From a bacterium (GTDB lineage Bacteria; Planctomycetota; UBA11346), in assembly GCA_020049615.1 (NCBI GenBank), contig JAIFKN010000175.1, positions 1 to 43,170 on the forward strand: DNA of 43,170 nt, in the 5' to 3' direction. Shown piece by piece: positions 1 through 8,870 of this stretch. A program made the translations under genes and the position numbers. The notes below the pieces were generated by a model, which was given only the letters and a program-made list of their open reading frames with translations, was not told the DNA's origin and did not search any database. Numbering within the stretch: the stretch's first letter is position 1; the number at the start of each line of letters is the position of its first letter.

Positions 1-517
1 TCAGGGTGTTGAACTCGACCTGATGGCGCCGCAGCAGGTCGAGGCCCTTCATCACCTTGGCGAAGGTCGGCTTCTGCCCCTTGTCGACGCGATAGCCGTC
101 GTGGATCGACTCGGGACCATCGAGGCTGAGGCCGATGAGGAACTTCTCGTCGCGGAAGAAGCGGCACCACTCCTCGTCGAGCAGCGTGCCGTTGGTCTGG
201 AAGGCGTTGTCGATCGTCTTGCCGGGCGGGCAGTGCTTGCGCTGCAGGGCGACCACATTGCGGAAGTAGTCGACACCGAGCAGGGTCGGCTCGCCGCCCT
301 GCCAGGCGAAGGTCACGTTCTGCGCCGGATTCGCCCGGATGTAATCGCGGACGTAGGCCTCCAGCTGGTCGTCACGCATCCGCGCCTTGGCATCAGCAGC
401 ATCGTAGAGTTCATTCTTCCGCACATAATAGCAGTACGAGCAATCGAGGTTGCACACCGGCCCGATCGGCTTGGCCATGACGTTGAAGGGGAGAGTCGCG
501 GTCGGATGGGCGGACAT
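1..517 (-). CDS. Anaerobic sulfatase-maturating enzyme (radical SAM), 3' end beyond window
   Basis: The N-terminal 172 residues of a radical SAM protein read leftward off the window edge. The [4Fe-4S] motif CxxxCxxC is Cys22, Cys26 and Cys29 (VCNLDCSYCYY), followed by FAWQGGEPTLLG and a GLSLDGPESIHDGYR segment; this combination is typical of anSME/AslB-type maturases, which convert a Cys or Ser of a sulfatase to formylglycine. The start at 517 gives MSAHPTATLPFNVMAKPIGP, where the PFNVMAKP stretch is conserved in the family, so the internal ATG at 478 is too late. No clear Shine-Dalgarno is seen. A CxPxR sulfatase lies 0.9 kb away with an AraC gene between them, so the three probably form one functional unit. 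The C-terminal SPASM cluster region is outside the window. Confidence 0.9.
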   Translation of the reverse strand, partial: MSAHPTATLPFNVMAKPIGPVCNLDCSYCYYVRKNELYDAADAKARMRDDQLEAYVRDYIRANPAQNVTFAWQGGEPTLLGVDYFRNVVALQRKHCPPGKTIDNAFQTNGTLLDEEWCRFFRDEKFLIGLSLDGPESIHDGYRVDKGQKPTFAKVMKGLDLLRRHQVEFNTL

Positions 518-556
518 GCGTCGGCAGGATGGCGTCGGGCGGGAGGATGGAATGGC

Positions 557-1372
557 TCAGCCGCCCAGGCCGGGCCAGGCCCGTGGCGGAACGCCATAGG
601 CGCGGCGGAACAGCCGGCTGAAATGGAACGGATCGGCGAAGCCGGCAGCAGCGGCTGCCTCGGCGACGCGGGCGCCCTCGGCGAGCCGCTGGGCCGCCAG
701 CGCGAGCCGGGCGCTGCGCAGCAGACGCTGCGGCGAGAGGCCGGTGCGCCGGCGTAGCGCCTGGCGCAGGGCCGACCAGGAGAGGCCGTGCTGGCGGGCG
801 AGATCTGGCAGGTCCCACCGGCGCAGGGGATCGTCACGTATCAACGCGGCCACCAGCTCCGCTGCGGCATCGACGCGGCCGAGCGGCGCGCTTGCGGCGA
901 GCTCGGCCAGGACGGTCGCCAGACCGGCGACGAGTCGCAGTCCGCTGGTGCCTTGCGTTGCGGCCAGGGTCGCCAGCGCGGCCAGCGCCCGTGACGCAGG
1001 TGGCGATGGGTGCATGACCCCAGGGCGCAGGCCAAGGCGGTCGAAGCGCAGGCAGGCAAAGGAGAGGTAGAGGGCGCGCCAGCCGCGCACCTGGGTCGAT
1101 GCGTAGCTGTGGGTGGTGCCTGCCGGCAGCACCAGGACATCGCCGGGTCCGGCCAGACGCTGCGGTCCGGGCTCGCGCATCTGCACCTGGCCCTCGGCGA
1201 TCCAGGTGAGGTGATGTGCGGTGTTCCCGGCACGATGCAGGTCCTGTCCCGCGGGTGGGTCGATGCGGTTGGCGCCGACCAGCAGCAGCTGCAATCCAGC
1301 GAGGATCGCATCGGATGGCCGGACGAGTATGCGCCGCTCCCTGGTCAGTCGTGTCAGAATATCCAGGTCCAT
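557..1372 (-). CDS. AraC-family transcriptional regulator
   Basis: A 271-residue regulator with an N-terminal cupin-like sensor domain (about residues 10-140; contains GDVLVLPAGTTHSY, typical of AraC_binding domains) and a C-terminal double helix-turn-helix (about 180-270; LARQHGLSWSALRQALRRRTG and VAEAAAAAGFADPFHFSRLFRR). The start MDLDILTRLT at 1372 was chosen because upstream residues look unlike the family; GTG/ATG codons up to 1486 are alternatives. It is divergent from the sulfatase (62 bp between the start codons) and lies head-to-tail with the maturase, so it is inferred to control sulfated-glycan use. The inducer is unknown. Confidence 0.88.
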   Translation of the reverse strand: MDLDILTRLTRERRILVRPSDAILAGLQLLLVGANRIDPPAGQDLHRAGNTAHHLTWIAEGQVQMREPGPQRLAGPGDVLVLPAGTTHSYASTQVRGWRALYLSFACLRFDRLGLRPGVMHPSPPASRALAALATLAATQGTSGLRLVAGLATVLAELAASAPLGRVDAAAELVAALIRDDPLRRWDLPDLARQHGLSWSALRQALRRRTGLSPQRLLRSARLALAAQRLAEGARVAEAAAAAGFADPFHFSRLFRRAYGVPPRAWPGLGG

Positions 1373-1433
1373 GTCGGATAATCCATGGATACCGTCATGT
1401 GCCGGCATTACCATCGACGCAGGAGATCCAGCC

Positions 1434-2777
1434 ATGGGCCGCCCGAACATCCTCATCCTGTTCGCCGACCAGCAGCGCGCCGACACCTGCGGCTGCTACG
1501 GCCAGCCGCTGCCGATCACCCCCAATCTCGACCGCCTCGCCGCCGAGGGCGTGCGCTTCGCCACCGCCATCACCTGCCAGCCGGTGTGCGGACCGGCCCG
1601 CTGCGCCCTGCAGACCGGCCGCTGGCCGACGCAGATGGGCTGCCACGTCAACGACCGCGCCCTGCCGCGCGACGCCAAGACCATCGCCCACCATGTCGGC
1701 GACGCCGGGTACCAGACCGGCTACTTCGGCAAATGGCACCTCGCCTCGGACGCGCACGGCCTCGGCCTGGACCGGGAGCAACTGCTCAACCGCACCGTCG
1801 CGGTGCCGCCCGACCTGCGCGGCGGCTGGCGCGACGGCTGGGTGGCCAGCGACACGCTGGAGTTCACCAGCCACGGCTACGGCGGCCACATGTTCGACGC
1901 CGCAGGGCGCCAGGTCGACTTCCCCGACGGCCGCTTCCGCGCCGACTGCGTCACCGACCAGCTGCTGCAGTGGCTCGAGCACGGCCGCGACCCATCGCGG
2001 CCGTTCGCGGCGATGATCAGCTGGATCGAGCCGCACCACCAGAACGACCGCAACCGCTACGAAGGACCGGAAGGCTCCAAGGAGCGCTGGAAGGACTACG
2101 TCGCCCCCGGCGATCTCGCAGCGTTCCGCGGCAAGGGCGACTGGGAGGTGAACTACCCCGACTACCTCGGCTGCTGCCATGCGCTCGACGCCAACGTCGG
2201 CAGGATCCGCGCCCTGCTCGAGAAGCTCGGCGCCTGGGAGGACACCGTGGTCGTCTATACCGCCGACCACGGCAGCCACTTCCGCACCAGGAATGGCGAG
2301 TACAAGCGCTCGCCGCACGACGCCTCGGTGCACATCCCGATGATCCTGCGCGGCCCGGGCTATCGCGGCGGCCGGGTCGAGACCGCCATCGCCAGCCTGA
2401 TCGACCTGCCGCGCACGCTCCTCGCAGCCGCGGGACTGCCGGCTCCGCGGGCCATGGCCGGCCGCGATCTCGCCACTGGCGGCTCCGACGCCGCCTTCCT
2501 GCAGATCAGCGAAAGCCTGTGCGGTCGCGCCATCCGCGAGGCCGGCTGGACCTATGCGGTCAAGGCCACCGACGCCGATGGCGGCAAGCCGACCAGCCCG
2601 GGCGGCAGCTGGATCGAGACCGAACTGTACGACAACCAGGCCGATCCGCACCAGTTGCAGAACCTGGTCGCAGATCCGGCCCACGCCGCCACGCGTGCGC
2701 GCCTGCGCAATCGCCTCACCGCCTGGATGCGCGAGACCGGCGATGCGGTCGCGACGGTGGCGGCTGCCGCAGGTTGA
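1434..2777 (+). CDS. Sulfatase, formylglycine-dependent, Cys type
   Basis: A 447-residue arylsulfatase/choline-sulfatase-like hydrolase. The N-terminal metal-binding strand is NILILFADQQRAD (Asp12). The modification motif CxPxR is Cys52-Gly-Pro-Ala-Arg56, followed by the conserved TGR at 61-63 and GKWH at 99-102. A second metal motif, ADHG, is at 277-280. The Cys form is the substrate of anSME or FGE enzymes, and an anSME gene is next to it. The start at 1434 has GGAG 8 bases upstream and gives the canonical strand directly at residue 5; the open frame reaches back to 1221 but those residues are not sulfatase-like. No signal peptide is visible, so the enzyme is probably cytoplasmic and would act on imported sulfated mono- or oligosaccharides. 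The exact substrate cannot be read from the sequence. Confidence 0.93.
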   Translation: MGRPNILILFADQQRADTCGCYGQPLPITPNLDRLAAEGVRFATAITCQPVCGPARCALQTGRWPTQMGCHVNDRALPRDAKTIAHHVGDAGYQTGYFGKWHLASDAHGLGLDREQLLNRTVAVPPDLRGGWRDGWVASDTLEFTSHGYGGHMFDAAGRQVDFPDGRFRADCVTDQLLQWLEHGRDPSRPFAAMISWIEPHHQNDRNRYEGPEGSKERWKDYVAPGDLAAFRGKGDWEVNYPDYLGCCHALDANVGRIRALLEKLGAWEDTVVVYTADHGSHFRTRNGEYKRSPHDASVHIPMILRGPGYRGGRVETAIASLIDLPRTLLAAAGLPAPRAMAGRDLATGGSDAAFLQISESLCGRAIREAGWTYAVKATDADGGKPTSPGGSWIETELYDNQADPHQLQNLVADPAHAATRARLRNRLTAWMRETGDAVATVAAAAG

Positions 2778-2860
2778 GCCAGATCGCCTCCTGACCAGCG
2801 GGGCGCGTGCCGAGGCAACGCCCCCCTTCCGCCCCACGCCCTCCGCCGTAGGTTCCAGCC

Positions 2861-4156
2861 ATGGATTGCTACCTCGTCGACGGTGGTGCGAAGCTCTCGG
2901 GCACCGTCCAGATCAACGGCTCGAAGAACGCCGCCCTGCCGATCCTGGCAGTGTCGCTGATGACCGCCGGGCGATGCACCTTCCGCAACGTGCCGGTGAT
3001 CCGCGACCTGCAGACGCAGGTGAAGATCCTCAATACGCTCGGCATCGAGTCGCAGTGGGACGGGCACACCGTCACCACCAAGGTGGTCGACACCTACAAC
3101 TCGGTCGCACCCTACGAGCTGGTCAAGACCATGCGCGCCGGCGTGTGCGTGCTCGGCCCCCTGCTGGGCATGCGCGGCCAGGCCACCGTCTCGCTGCCTG
3201 GCGGCTGCGTCATCGGCGAACGTCCGATCGACCTGCACCTCAAGGGACTCGCCGCGCTCGGCGCCGAGATCGCCTTCGACCAGGGCAACATCCACGTCAC
3301 GGCGCCCAGGGGCGGGCTCACGGGCGCGACGGTCTACCTCGGCGGCAAGTTCGGCTCCTCGGTGCTGGCGACCGACAACGTCATGTGCGCTGCGGTCTTC
3401 GCCAAGGGCGTGACGGTGATCGAATGCGCCGCCTGCGAACCCGAGGTCGTCGACCTCGCCGACTGCCTCAACATCATGGGGGCGAAGATCACCGGCGCCG
3501 GCAGTCCGCGCATCACCATCCACGGAGTCAAGCGGCTGCGTGGCGTCGACTGGTCGGTCATCCCCGACCGCATCGAGACCGCGACCTTCCTCATCGCCGG
3601 TGCCATCACCCAGAGTCCGATCACGGTCGCCGGCGGCCGCCCCGACCACCAACTGGCGGTCCTCGACGTGCTCCGCCAGATGGGCGTCGAGGTGAAGCGC
3701 CACGGCAACAAGATGACCGTGGTGCCGGGCGGGCGGCCGAAGTCGGCCGAGCTGGCCACCCTGCCCTACCCGGCCTTCCCCACCGATGTGCAGTCGCCGA
3801 TGCTGGCGCTGATGGCGATCGCCAACGGCACCTCGATCGTCACCGAACGCATCTATCCCGACCGCTTCATGGCCGCCGCCGAGATGAAGCGGCTGGGCGC
3901 CAACATCGCGGTCAGCAACGGCCAGGCCGTCATCCAGGGCGTCGAACGCCTGCAGGGCGCCCCGGTGATGGCCAGCGACCTGCGCTGCGGCGCCGCCCTC
4001 GTCCTCGCCGGCCTGGCTGCCCAGGGCCAGACCCGGGTCAGCCGCATCTACCACGTCGAGCGCGGGTACGAGCGCTTCGAGGAGCGGCTGCGCAAGCTCG
4101 GCGCGCGGATCCACCGGGTCAGCGAGGAGTCGGTCGAGCCCGCCGCGGGGGCGTGA
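2861..4156 (+). CDS. murA: UDP-N-acetylglucosamine 1-carboxyvinyltransferase
   Basis: A 431-residue EPSP-synthase-fold enzyme that transfers enolpyruvate from PEP to UDP-GlcNAc, the first committed step of peptidoglycan synthesis, in the cytoplasm. Visible landmarks are INGSKNAALP with Lys22-Asn23, and LPGGCVIGERPIDLH with the catalytic, fosfomycin-binding Cys116 (Cys115 in E. coli). Length is normal for the family. The ATG at 2861 gives the usual N terminus; its ribosome-binding site is weak. The stop codon overlaps the ATG of the following gene by one base (TGATG), implying translational coupling. Confidence 0.97.
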   Translation: MDCYLVDGGAKLSGTVQINGSKNAALPILAVSLMTAGRCTFRNVPVIRDLQTQVKILNTLGIESQWDGHTVTTKVVDTYNSVAPYELVKTMRAGVCVLGPLLGMRGQATVSLPGGCVIGERPIDLHLKGLAALGAEIAFDQGNIHVTAPRGGLTGATVYLGGKFGSSVLATDNVMCAAVFAKGVTVIECAACEPEVVDLADCLNIMGAKITGAGSPRITIHGVKRLRGVDWSVIPDRIETATFLIAGAITQSPITVAGGRPDHQLAVLDVLRQMGVEVKRHGNKMTVVPGGRPKSAELATLPYPAFPTDVQSPMLALMAIANGTSIVTERIYPDRFMAAAEMKRLGANIAVSNGQAVIQGVERLQGAPVMASDLRCGAALVLAGLAAQGQTRVSRIYHVERGYERFEERLRKLGARIHRVSEESVEPAAGA

Positions 4157-4962
4157 TGACGCGCTGGGCGACCGCCCTGCTGCCGGCCCTGGCCTGCGCC
4201 GTGCTCGCCGCCGGCGAAGCCCCGCTACCGTCGATGAGCACGACGACCATCGACGGCGAGGTGATGCACGCCAACACCCTCGAGGTGATCGGCCTCGCCT
4301 TCCGCGACATCACCGCCAAGCCGCGCTACGCCGCCGGACGACTGGAGTTCGCCGGCATCGAGGCCAAGGCCTATCGTGGCCGGGCCAAGGGCTGGTACGC
4401 GATCGACCTGCTGCCGGACAAGCGCGGCGAGCGCTGGCACCACTGCAGCTTCGAGGTCGCCAGCGTCGATCTGGCGACCCTGACGCGCAGCCTCGGCTCG
4501 ACCAACGACCAGCTCGCCGGACGGGTCGATGGCTGGTTCGAGATGACCCTGCCCGTCGGCGAGCGTCCCGGCATCGCCGGGCGCGGCCAGATCGACATCA
4601 GTGACGGCACGCTGGTCCAACTGCCGCTGCTGGTCTCGTTCCTCGCTGGCAATCCCACCGCAGCACGCGGCAAGGACCGCCTCACCGCCCGCTTCCAACT
4701 GCGTGACGGCGGTATCGACCTGCTGTGGCTGCGCCTGGAGAGTCCGGCCATCCGGCTCGCTGCACAAGGCCGCATCGGCTTCGACGGCAGGTTGGAGATC
4801 GAGATCTCGCCGCGACTGCCCTTCGACCTGCTGCGCAACGTGCCGCTACTCGGCGGTTGGGCCGCGACCGGCCTCAGCCGGCTGACCGGCAATGTGACAA
4901 GGGCCTATGTGCGCGGTCACATCAGCCAGCCGGTGATCGTGATCGACGCCTTCGGCAGATAG
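4156..4962 (+). CDS. Exported AsmA-like C-terminal domain protein
   Basis: A 268-residue protein with a Sec-type signal peptide (about residues 1-19, cleavage after VLAAG likely). The body is rich in short beta strands, with GRGQIDISDGTLVQLPLL and later LAAQGRIGFDGRLEIEIS and LTGNVTRAYVRGHISQPV, a pattern typical of AsmA/TamB-like C-terminal regions that occur in envelope lipid-transport proteins. The function here is not known. It overlaps murA by one base and is probably co-translated, so a role in envelope assembly is reasonable. The family assignment rests on pattern recognition and is moderate. Confidence 0.75.
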   Translation: MTRWATALLPALACAVLAAGEAPLPSMSTTTIDGEVMHANTLEVIGLAFRDITAKPRYAAGRLEFAGIEAKAYRGRAKGWYAIDLLPDKRGERWHHCSFEVASVDLATLTRSLGSTNDQLAGRVDGWFEMTLPVGERPGIAGRGQIDISDGTLVQLPLLVSFLAGNPTAARGKDRLTARFQLRDGGIDLLWLRLESPAIRLAAQGRIGFDGRLEIEISPRLPFDLLRNVPLLGGWAATGLSRLTGNVTRAYVRGHISQPVIVIDAFGR

Positions 4963-4989
4963 GTCGGCGCGTGGCAGGCTGAAACAATG

Positions 4990-5041
4990 CACCCACCGCG
5001 TCGGCGATGGGTGTCAGGTCGGAACGGGACTGGTCGTCCCG
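4990..5041. terminator. Paired hairpins between convergent genes
   Basis: Two stem-loops lie between the converging ends of the AsmA-like gene and rpsU. CACCCA at 4990-4995 pairs with TGGGTG at 5008-5013. CGGGAC at 5025-5030 pairs with GTCCCG at 5036-5041 with a 5-base loop, and in the minus direction it is followed by TTCC. Neither has a proper U tract, so terminator function is an inference from position. Confidence 0.4.
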
Positions 5042-5048
5042 ATTGCGC

Positions 5049-5261
5049 TCAGCGCTTGGCGAGGGCGGCCTTGGCCTCGATGCGCTCCTGGAGGATGCGC
5101 TTCTCCAGCTTGCGGCTCTCGCGACGGCGGACTTCCGACGGCTTGTCGTAGTACATGTTCTTCTTGATGTCCTTGGTCAGCCCTTCCTTCTCGCAACGCT
5201 TCTTGAAGCGGCGGATGGTCTTCTCGAGGGGCTCACCGTTACGGGCTTCAACGCGGATCAT
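5049..5261 (-). CDS. rpsU: 30S ribosomal protein S21
   Basis: A 70-residue, strongly basic protein with the S21 core (LEKTIRRFKKRCEKEG, then KPSEVRRRESRKLEKR). S21 sits on the 30S platform near the anti-Shine-Dalgarno and helps initiation. The start at 5261 (MIRVEARNGEP) matches the family and is preceded by AAGGA 7-8 bases upstream; the longer open frame to 5390 is yidD sequence in another frame. It is the third gene of rnpA-yidD-rpsU, 29 bases after yidD. Confidence 0.95.
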   Translation of the reverse strand: MIRVEARNGEPLEKTIRRFKKRCEKEGLTKDIKKNMYYDKPSEVRRRESRKLEKRILQERIEAKAALAKR

Positions 5262-5290
5262 GTACCAGTCCTTGGGTTGGGGCGGGAAGG

Positions 5291-5572
5291 CTAGCCGCTT
5301 TTCCCGTTTGGCAAGTCCTTCGGTGGGACCGGGTCCCATCCATGACCACCCCATGGATGGCAGCGGCAGATGCGCCTGGTCCCCAGCCACATCCCGCGCA
5401 CCGGGCCATGCGTTTCGATCGCTTCGACCATATAGGCCGAGCAGGTCGGCGTGTACCGGCAGGCCGGCGGCAACACCGGACTGATGAAGCGCTTATAGAA
5501 TCGGACCGGGGCGATGAGCAGGCGGCTGGCCAGCCCCGGGCCGCGTTCTCCGGACCCCGAACCCTCCGTCAC
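5291..5572 (-). CDS. yidD: Membrane protein insertion efficiency factor YidD
   Basis: A 93-residue protein with the invariant YidD signature: [20 protein letters not shown] followed by YMVEAI and [15 protein letters not shown]. YidD is an inner-membrane-associated factor that aids YidC/Sec insertion of membrane proteins. The GTG start at 5572 is supported because it overlaps the rnpA stop in a GTGA arrangement; this also gives a normal length, with the first 12 residues being extra. Gene order rnpA-yidD is widely conserved. Confidence 0.92.
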   Translation of the reverse strand: MTEGSGSGERGPGLASRLLIAPVRFYKRFISPVLPPACRYTPTCSAYMVEAIETHGPVRGMWLGTRRICRCHPWGGHGWDPVPPKDLPNGKSG

Positions 5573-6006
5573 CGCCGCCTCCGGCCTTCCGCCTTGGCCA
5601 CCAGCGCCCGTTCGACCAGGGCGAGGACCTCGGCGTCGCACGCGGCGTGATCCGGCGGATCGGAGCGGAACACCACGGCGCAGTCCCAGCCGTCGAGGCG
5701 ACCCTTCAGGCGCAGCCGGAACAACTCGCGGACCCAGCGCTTCACGGCGTGCCGGCGGACGGCCAGCGGCGCGACCTTGGTCGAGACCATGACGCCAAGC
5801 CGGGCGCAGCGGCCACGACCGTCCTGCTGGCGGCCGCGGGGCCGGAGCAGCACCTGGCAATGCCGTCCTCCCGCCTTCTGTCCGCGATCGAAGGCCCGGC
5901 TGAAATCGATGCCATGGTGGAAGCGCGCCGCCGGAGGCAGGCGCCGGTCGCCGGCGGCCGGCGGCTGGCGGGGTTCCTCCGGAATGCTTGCGCCGGTGCA
6001 GGGCAT
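5569..6006 (-). CDS. rnpA: Ribonuclease P protein component
   Basis: A 145-residue basic protein that assists the RNase P RNA in removing tRNA 5' leaders. The N-terminal part [20 protein letters not shown] matches the substrate-binding start of the family, and the RNR region reads [17 protein letters not shown] (residues 82-98). The first 25 or so residues ([16 protein letters not shown]...) are unlike other RnpA proteins, so the true start may be internal; ATG at 6006 is the most likely upstream option but has no clear ribosome-binding site. No rpmH is upstream, where it is normally found. Its end overlaps yidD by four bases. Confidence 0.88.
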   Translation of the reverse strand: MPCTGASIPEEPRQPPAAGDRRLPPAARFHHGIDFSRAFDRGQKAGGRHCQVLLRPRGRQQDGRGRCARLGVMVSTKVAPLAVRRHAVKRWVRELFRLRLKGRLDGWDCAVVFRSDPPDHAACDAEVLALVERALVAKAEGRRRR

Positions 6007-6085
6007 GCCGGCACGGTCGGAAGAGAGCAAGCCCCTGCAAGCGGACCGTTGCCCTGGCGCATCCCCTGATCTAGCATCGCCGGTG

Positions 6086-6520
6086 ATGGCCGACACCGTT
6101 CCCGTCCTCATCGGCACCGCTGGCATCGTCCAGGGCGAGAGCTTCGTGCTGGCGCCCGGCATCGCCGTCGTCATCGGCCGAAGCCGTTCCTGCGACATCA
6201 GCCTGCGCCGTACCGCCGGCTACCTCAAGGCGCCTGCCGACAGCCGTGACGCCGACCACGATTTCAACACCGTCAGCCGACGCCACGCCCGGGTGGAGGT
6301 CGGTCCGTCCAGAGCGCGTATCGAAGACCTCTCGACCAACGGCACCTTCGTCAATGGCGACCATCTGTCCGGTTCGGTCGAGGTCGATCTCGCCAACGGC
6401 GTCTGCGCCCTCCGCCTCGGCACCCGCGAGAGCTTCGACCTGGTGATGCTGCCCAAGGACGACCCGCGCCTGCAGGGGCTGCAGACGGTCTCGCCCGCTC
6501 CGCCCGGCCTGGTTGACTGA
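6086..6520 (+). CDS. FHA-domain protein
   Basis: A 144-residue protein consisting almost entirely of one forkhead-associated domain, which binds phosphothreonine peptides. Motifs are in order: GRSRSCDISL at 31-40, SRRHARVEV at 64-72 and LSTNGTFVNGD at 82-92. The three conserved blocks (GR, SxxH, STNGTxVN) are intact. There is no signal peptide or membrane segment. An unusual 20-residue insert (YLKAPADSRDADHDFNTV) lies between the first two blocks. It is divergent from rnpA and upstream of the GH13 gene. The partner kinase is not in this window. Confidence 0.88.
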   Translation: MADTVPVLIGTAGIVQGESFVLAPGIAVVIGRSRSCDISLRRTAGYLKAPADSRDADHDFNTVSRRHARVEVGPSRARIEDLSTNGTFVNGDHLSGSVEVDLANGVCALRLGTRESFDLVMLPKDDPRLQGLQTVSPAPPGLVD

Positions 6521-6578
6521 CGGGCACGATCATCCTGGCACCGCTGCGCCAAGGTGATACAACCGCAATAGCATAATC

Positions 6579-8012
6579 ATGCAGCAGCTCTACGAGCTCA
6601 ACATACGCACCTGGGCGAACGAGCGCGCGACCGAGCTCGGTCGCGACGCCACGCTCGATGACCTGCCCGACACCTGGCTGGAGCACCTCGCCGAGCACGG
6701 CTTCACCTGGCTGTATCTGATGGGTGTCTGGCCGACCGGCGAACGCTCGCGCGCCGCTTCGTTGGCTGACGTGGCGTTGCGCCAGTACCTCGTCTCGGTG
6801 CTGCCCGGCTCGACGGATGCGGACATCTGCGGCAGCCCGCTGGCGCCAGCCGCGTACACCTGCGATGGCAAGCTCGGCGGCGATGATGCCCTCGAACGGT
6901 TACGCGACCGCGCCCGCTCCTTCGGCCTGGCGCTGATGCTCGACTTCATGCCCAACCATGTCGGCCTGGATCATCCCTGGCTGGTCGAGCATCCCGACTG
7001 GTTCGTCCGCGGCGACGACGGCTGCGTGGTGCGCGAACCGGAAGCCTGGGTGCAGGTGGGCGGGCAGGTCTTCGCCCATGGCCGCGATCCGTTCTTCGCT
7101 CCCTGGCGCGGCACGGTGCAGCTCGACTACGCAAATCCTGCGGTCCATGACGCGATGATCGCGCTCGCCGCCGATATCGCCGCACGCTGCGACGGTCTGC
7201 GCTGCGACGTCGCCATGCTGCTCCTGCCGGATGTGTTCTCCGGCACCTGGCGGCGCCAGTGCCAGCCGTTCTGGAAGCGGTGCCTGGACGAAGTCCGCGC
7301 CCTGCACCCCGGCACGCTGTTCATGGCCGAGGTCTACTGGAACCGCGAGTACGAACTGCAGCAGGCCGGCTTCGACTTCACCTACGACAAGATCCTCTAC
7401 GACCGCCTGCTCTCCGGCGAATCCGAGTCGATCAAAGCCCACCTGCGTGCGGGACACGACTACCAGGGCCACTGCGTCCGCTTCCTCGAGAACCACGAGG
7501 AGCAGCGAGCGGCAGCCCGCTTCCCCAACGCCGACCACCACCGCGGGGCCTTGTTCCTTACCGGCATGGCCCCGGGCATGCTGCTGTGCCACTTCGGCCA
7601 GGAGGACGGCCGCGCCCTGCACTCCTCGCTGCACACCCGGCGCCGACCGCCCGAGGCGGGCAGCGATGCTCATCGTCGCGCCTACAAGGACCTGCTGCGT
7701 CTGCTCGGCGAACCGGCGCGCCAGGACGGCTCCTGGTCGCTGTGCGAAAGCCGCAGCGGTGGCCCCCTGCTCGGCATGCTCTGGACCCTGCAGGCCCACC
7801 ACAGCCTGCTGGTGGTGGTCAATGCCAGCTGGGGACACGCTACCGGACACCTCGACCTCGGCCCCCTCGCCGGACGCGATCTGCAGTTGCAGGACGTCTT
7901 CGGCCAGACCGCCGCCTGCGCGGTCGAGGCTTCGGTCCTGCAGCGCGAGGGATTGCGGCTTGAGCTCCCGCCGTGGGGGACTCTCGCGTTCCGCATCAGC
8001 GCCGGTCGCTAG
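6579..8012 (+). CDS. Alpha-amylase family (GH13) glycoside hydrolase
   Basis: A 477-residue GH13 protein. Conserved regions are DFMPNHVGL (residues 122-130, region I), GLRCDVAML (206-214, region II; nucleophile Asp210), FMAEVYW (248-254, region III; acid/base Glu251) and FLENHEEQR (302-310, region IV). In region IV the normally invariant Asp of NHD is Glu307. No signal peptide is seen, so it is likely cytoplasmic and acts on alpha-glucans or maltooligosaccharides, perhaps in glycogen or trehalose turnover. The start at 6579 is the first in-frame ATG and leads straight into YELNIRTW, a usual GH13 beginning. No nearby glycogen genes help to fix the substrate. Confidence 0.88.
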   Translation: MQQLYELNIRTWANERATELGRDATLDDLPDTWLEHLAEHGFTWLYLMGVWPTGERSRAASLADVALRQYLVSVLPGSTDADICGSPLAPAAYTCDGKLGGDDALERLRDRARSFGLALMLDFMPNHVGLDHPWLVEHPDWFVRGDDGCVVREPEAWVQVGGQVFAHGRDPFFAPWRGTVQLDYANPAVHDAMIALAADIAARCDGLRCDVAMLLLPDVFSGTWRRQCQPFWKRCLDEVRALHPGTLFMAEVYWNREYELQQAGFDFTYDKILYDRLLSGESESIKAHLRAGHDYQGHCVRFLENHEEQRAAARFPNADHHRGALFLTGMAPGMLLCHFGQEDGRALHSSLHTRRRPPEAGSDAHRRAYKDLLRLLGEPARQDGSWSLCESRSGGPLLGMLWTLQAHHSLLVVVNASWGHATGHLDLGPLAGRDLQLQDVFGQTAACAVEASVLQREGLRLELPPWGTLAFRISAGR

Positions 8013-8021
8013 CGCCACCAT

Positions 8022-8056
8022 GACGACCGGACGACCGGACGGCCGGACGGACGGCC
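8022..8056 (+). repeat. Short degenerate GACCG/GACGG tandem repeat
   Basis: Between the GH13 stop and the mreC-like start there is a run of imperfect 5-9 base units of the type GACGACCG/GACGGCCG. It directly abuts the start codon at 8058 and contains purine-rich GGACGG that may serve as the ribosome-binding site. Confidence 0.45.
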
Positions 8057-8057
8057 G

Positions 8058-8861
8058 ATGAAACCCTGGCTCACCATCACCCTGCTGGCCATCGCCACCG
8101 CCGTGCTCGCGGCCGGTGGTGCGGCCGCGCTGTGGGGCCGGCCGGGGTGGCTGCTGACACCGATGCAGCGGGCAGTGGCGCCGCACGGAGAGGCGCACGC
8201 CGCACTGAAGGGCCTGCAGGACCAGGTCGCCAGGCTGAGCGCGGAAAACGCCCTGCTGCGCGCCAGGCTGAAGCAGTACGCCTCCATCGCCGGCGAAGGC
8301 GGCTTCCCGCCGGAGCGCGTGGTGGTGGCACGAGGGCGGATCGTCGGCCGCACCGCACGGGCAGGACGGCGCTTCTTCGAACTCGACACCGGCACCGCCG
8401 ACGGCGTACTGCGCGATCTGCCGGTGGCAGATGGCTGGAATCTGGTTGGACTTACCGCCGGCATGCGCGAGGGGCGCTGCCTGGTGCAGGATCTCGCCGA
8501 CAGCGAATCGCGCGTGCCGGCCATCATCATCGACAGTGCCGGCGTGGTCGCTGAAGGCGTCCTGGCCGGCGCTGGCGAACCCGGCTTCGCCCGACTCGAC
8601 TTCATCGAACCCCGCGAGGGCCTGCGCATCGACCCGGGCATGGCCGTCGCCAGCGCGGGTTCCGATGGCCGCTTGCCGCCTGGTCTGGCCATCGGCCGGA
8701 TCGACAACTCGACCCGAGGCACCGGCGCCGAGCACTGGCGGCTGCGCGTCCGCCTCTCAGGCGATGCCACCGCCGCCGAAAGCCTGCTCCTCCTGCGCGT
8801 GCCGGAAAGGCAGGCCCACACGGAGCCGCTGAAGCCCGGAGAGGAGCGCCGTGCCCCCTGA
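8058..8861 (+). CDS. mreC: MreC-like cell-shape protein
   Basis: A 267-residue protein with one N-terminal membrane anchor (about residues 5-27), a coiled-coil (about 45-75; [20 protein letters not shown]) and two small beta domains (about 85-240) containing [29 protein letters not shown] and PPGLAIGRI, the typical MreC layout. MreC is a periplasmic scaffold that links MreB filaments with cell-wall synthases. It stands alone here: no mreB or mreD is adjacent. It is followed 9 bases later by gluQ. A divergent paralogue of the main MreC is possible. Confidence 0.75.
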   Translation: MKPWLTITLLAIATAVLAAGGAAALWGRPGWLLTPMQRAVAPHGEAHAALKGLQDQVARLSAENALLRARLKQYASIAGEGGFPPERVVVARGRIVGRTARAGRRFFELDTGTADGVLRDLPVADGWNLVGLTAGMREGRCLVQDLADSESRVPAIIIDSAGVVAEGVLAGAGEPGFARLDFIEPREGLRIDPGMAVASAGSDGRLPPGLAIGRIDNSTRGTGAEHWRLRVRLSGDATAAESLLLLRVPERQAHTEPLKPGEERRAP

Positions 8862-8870
8862 ACGCCATCC

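Noticed and set aside
1381..1407. Short palindromes ATCCATGGAT and TGCCGGCA between the AraC and sulfatase genes
   Set aside because: At 8-10 bp they are expected often by chance in GC-rich DNA and have no paired spacing, so an operator call is not justified.
2554..4962. Frame of 802 codons starting inside the sulfatase gene
   Set aside because: Only the last 268 codons (from 4156) are protein-like; the upstream part is out-of-frame murA.
8022..8056. Tandem GACGG units as a regulatory or mobile element
   Set aside because: The units are short and degenerate, lie entirely in one 35-bp gap, and may simply be low-complexity sequence around a ribosome-binding site.
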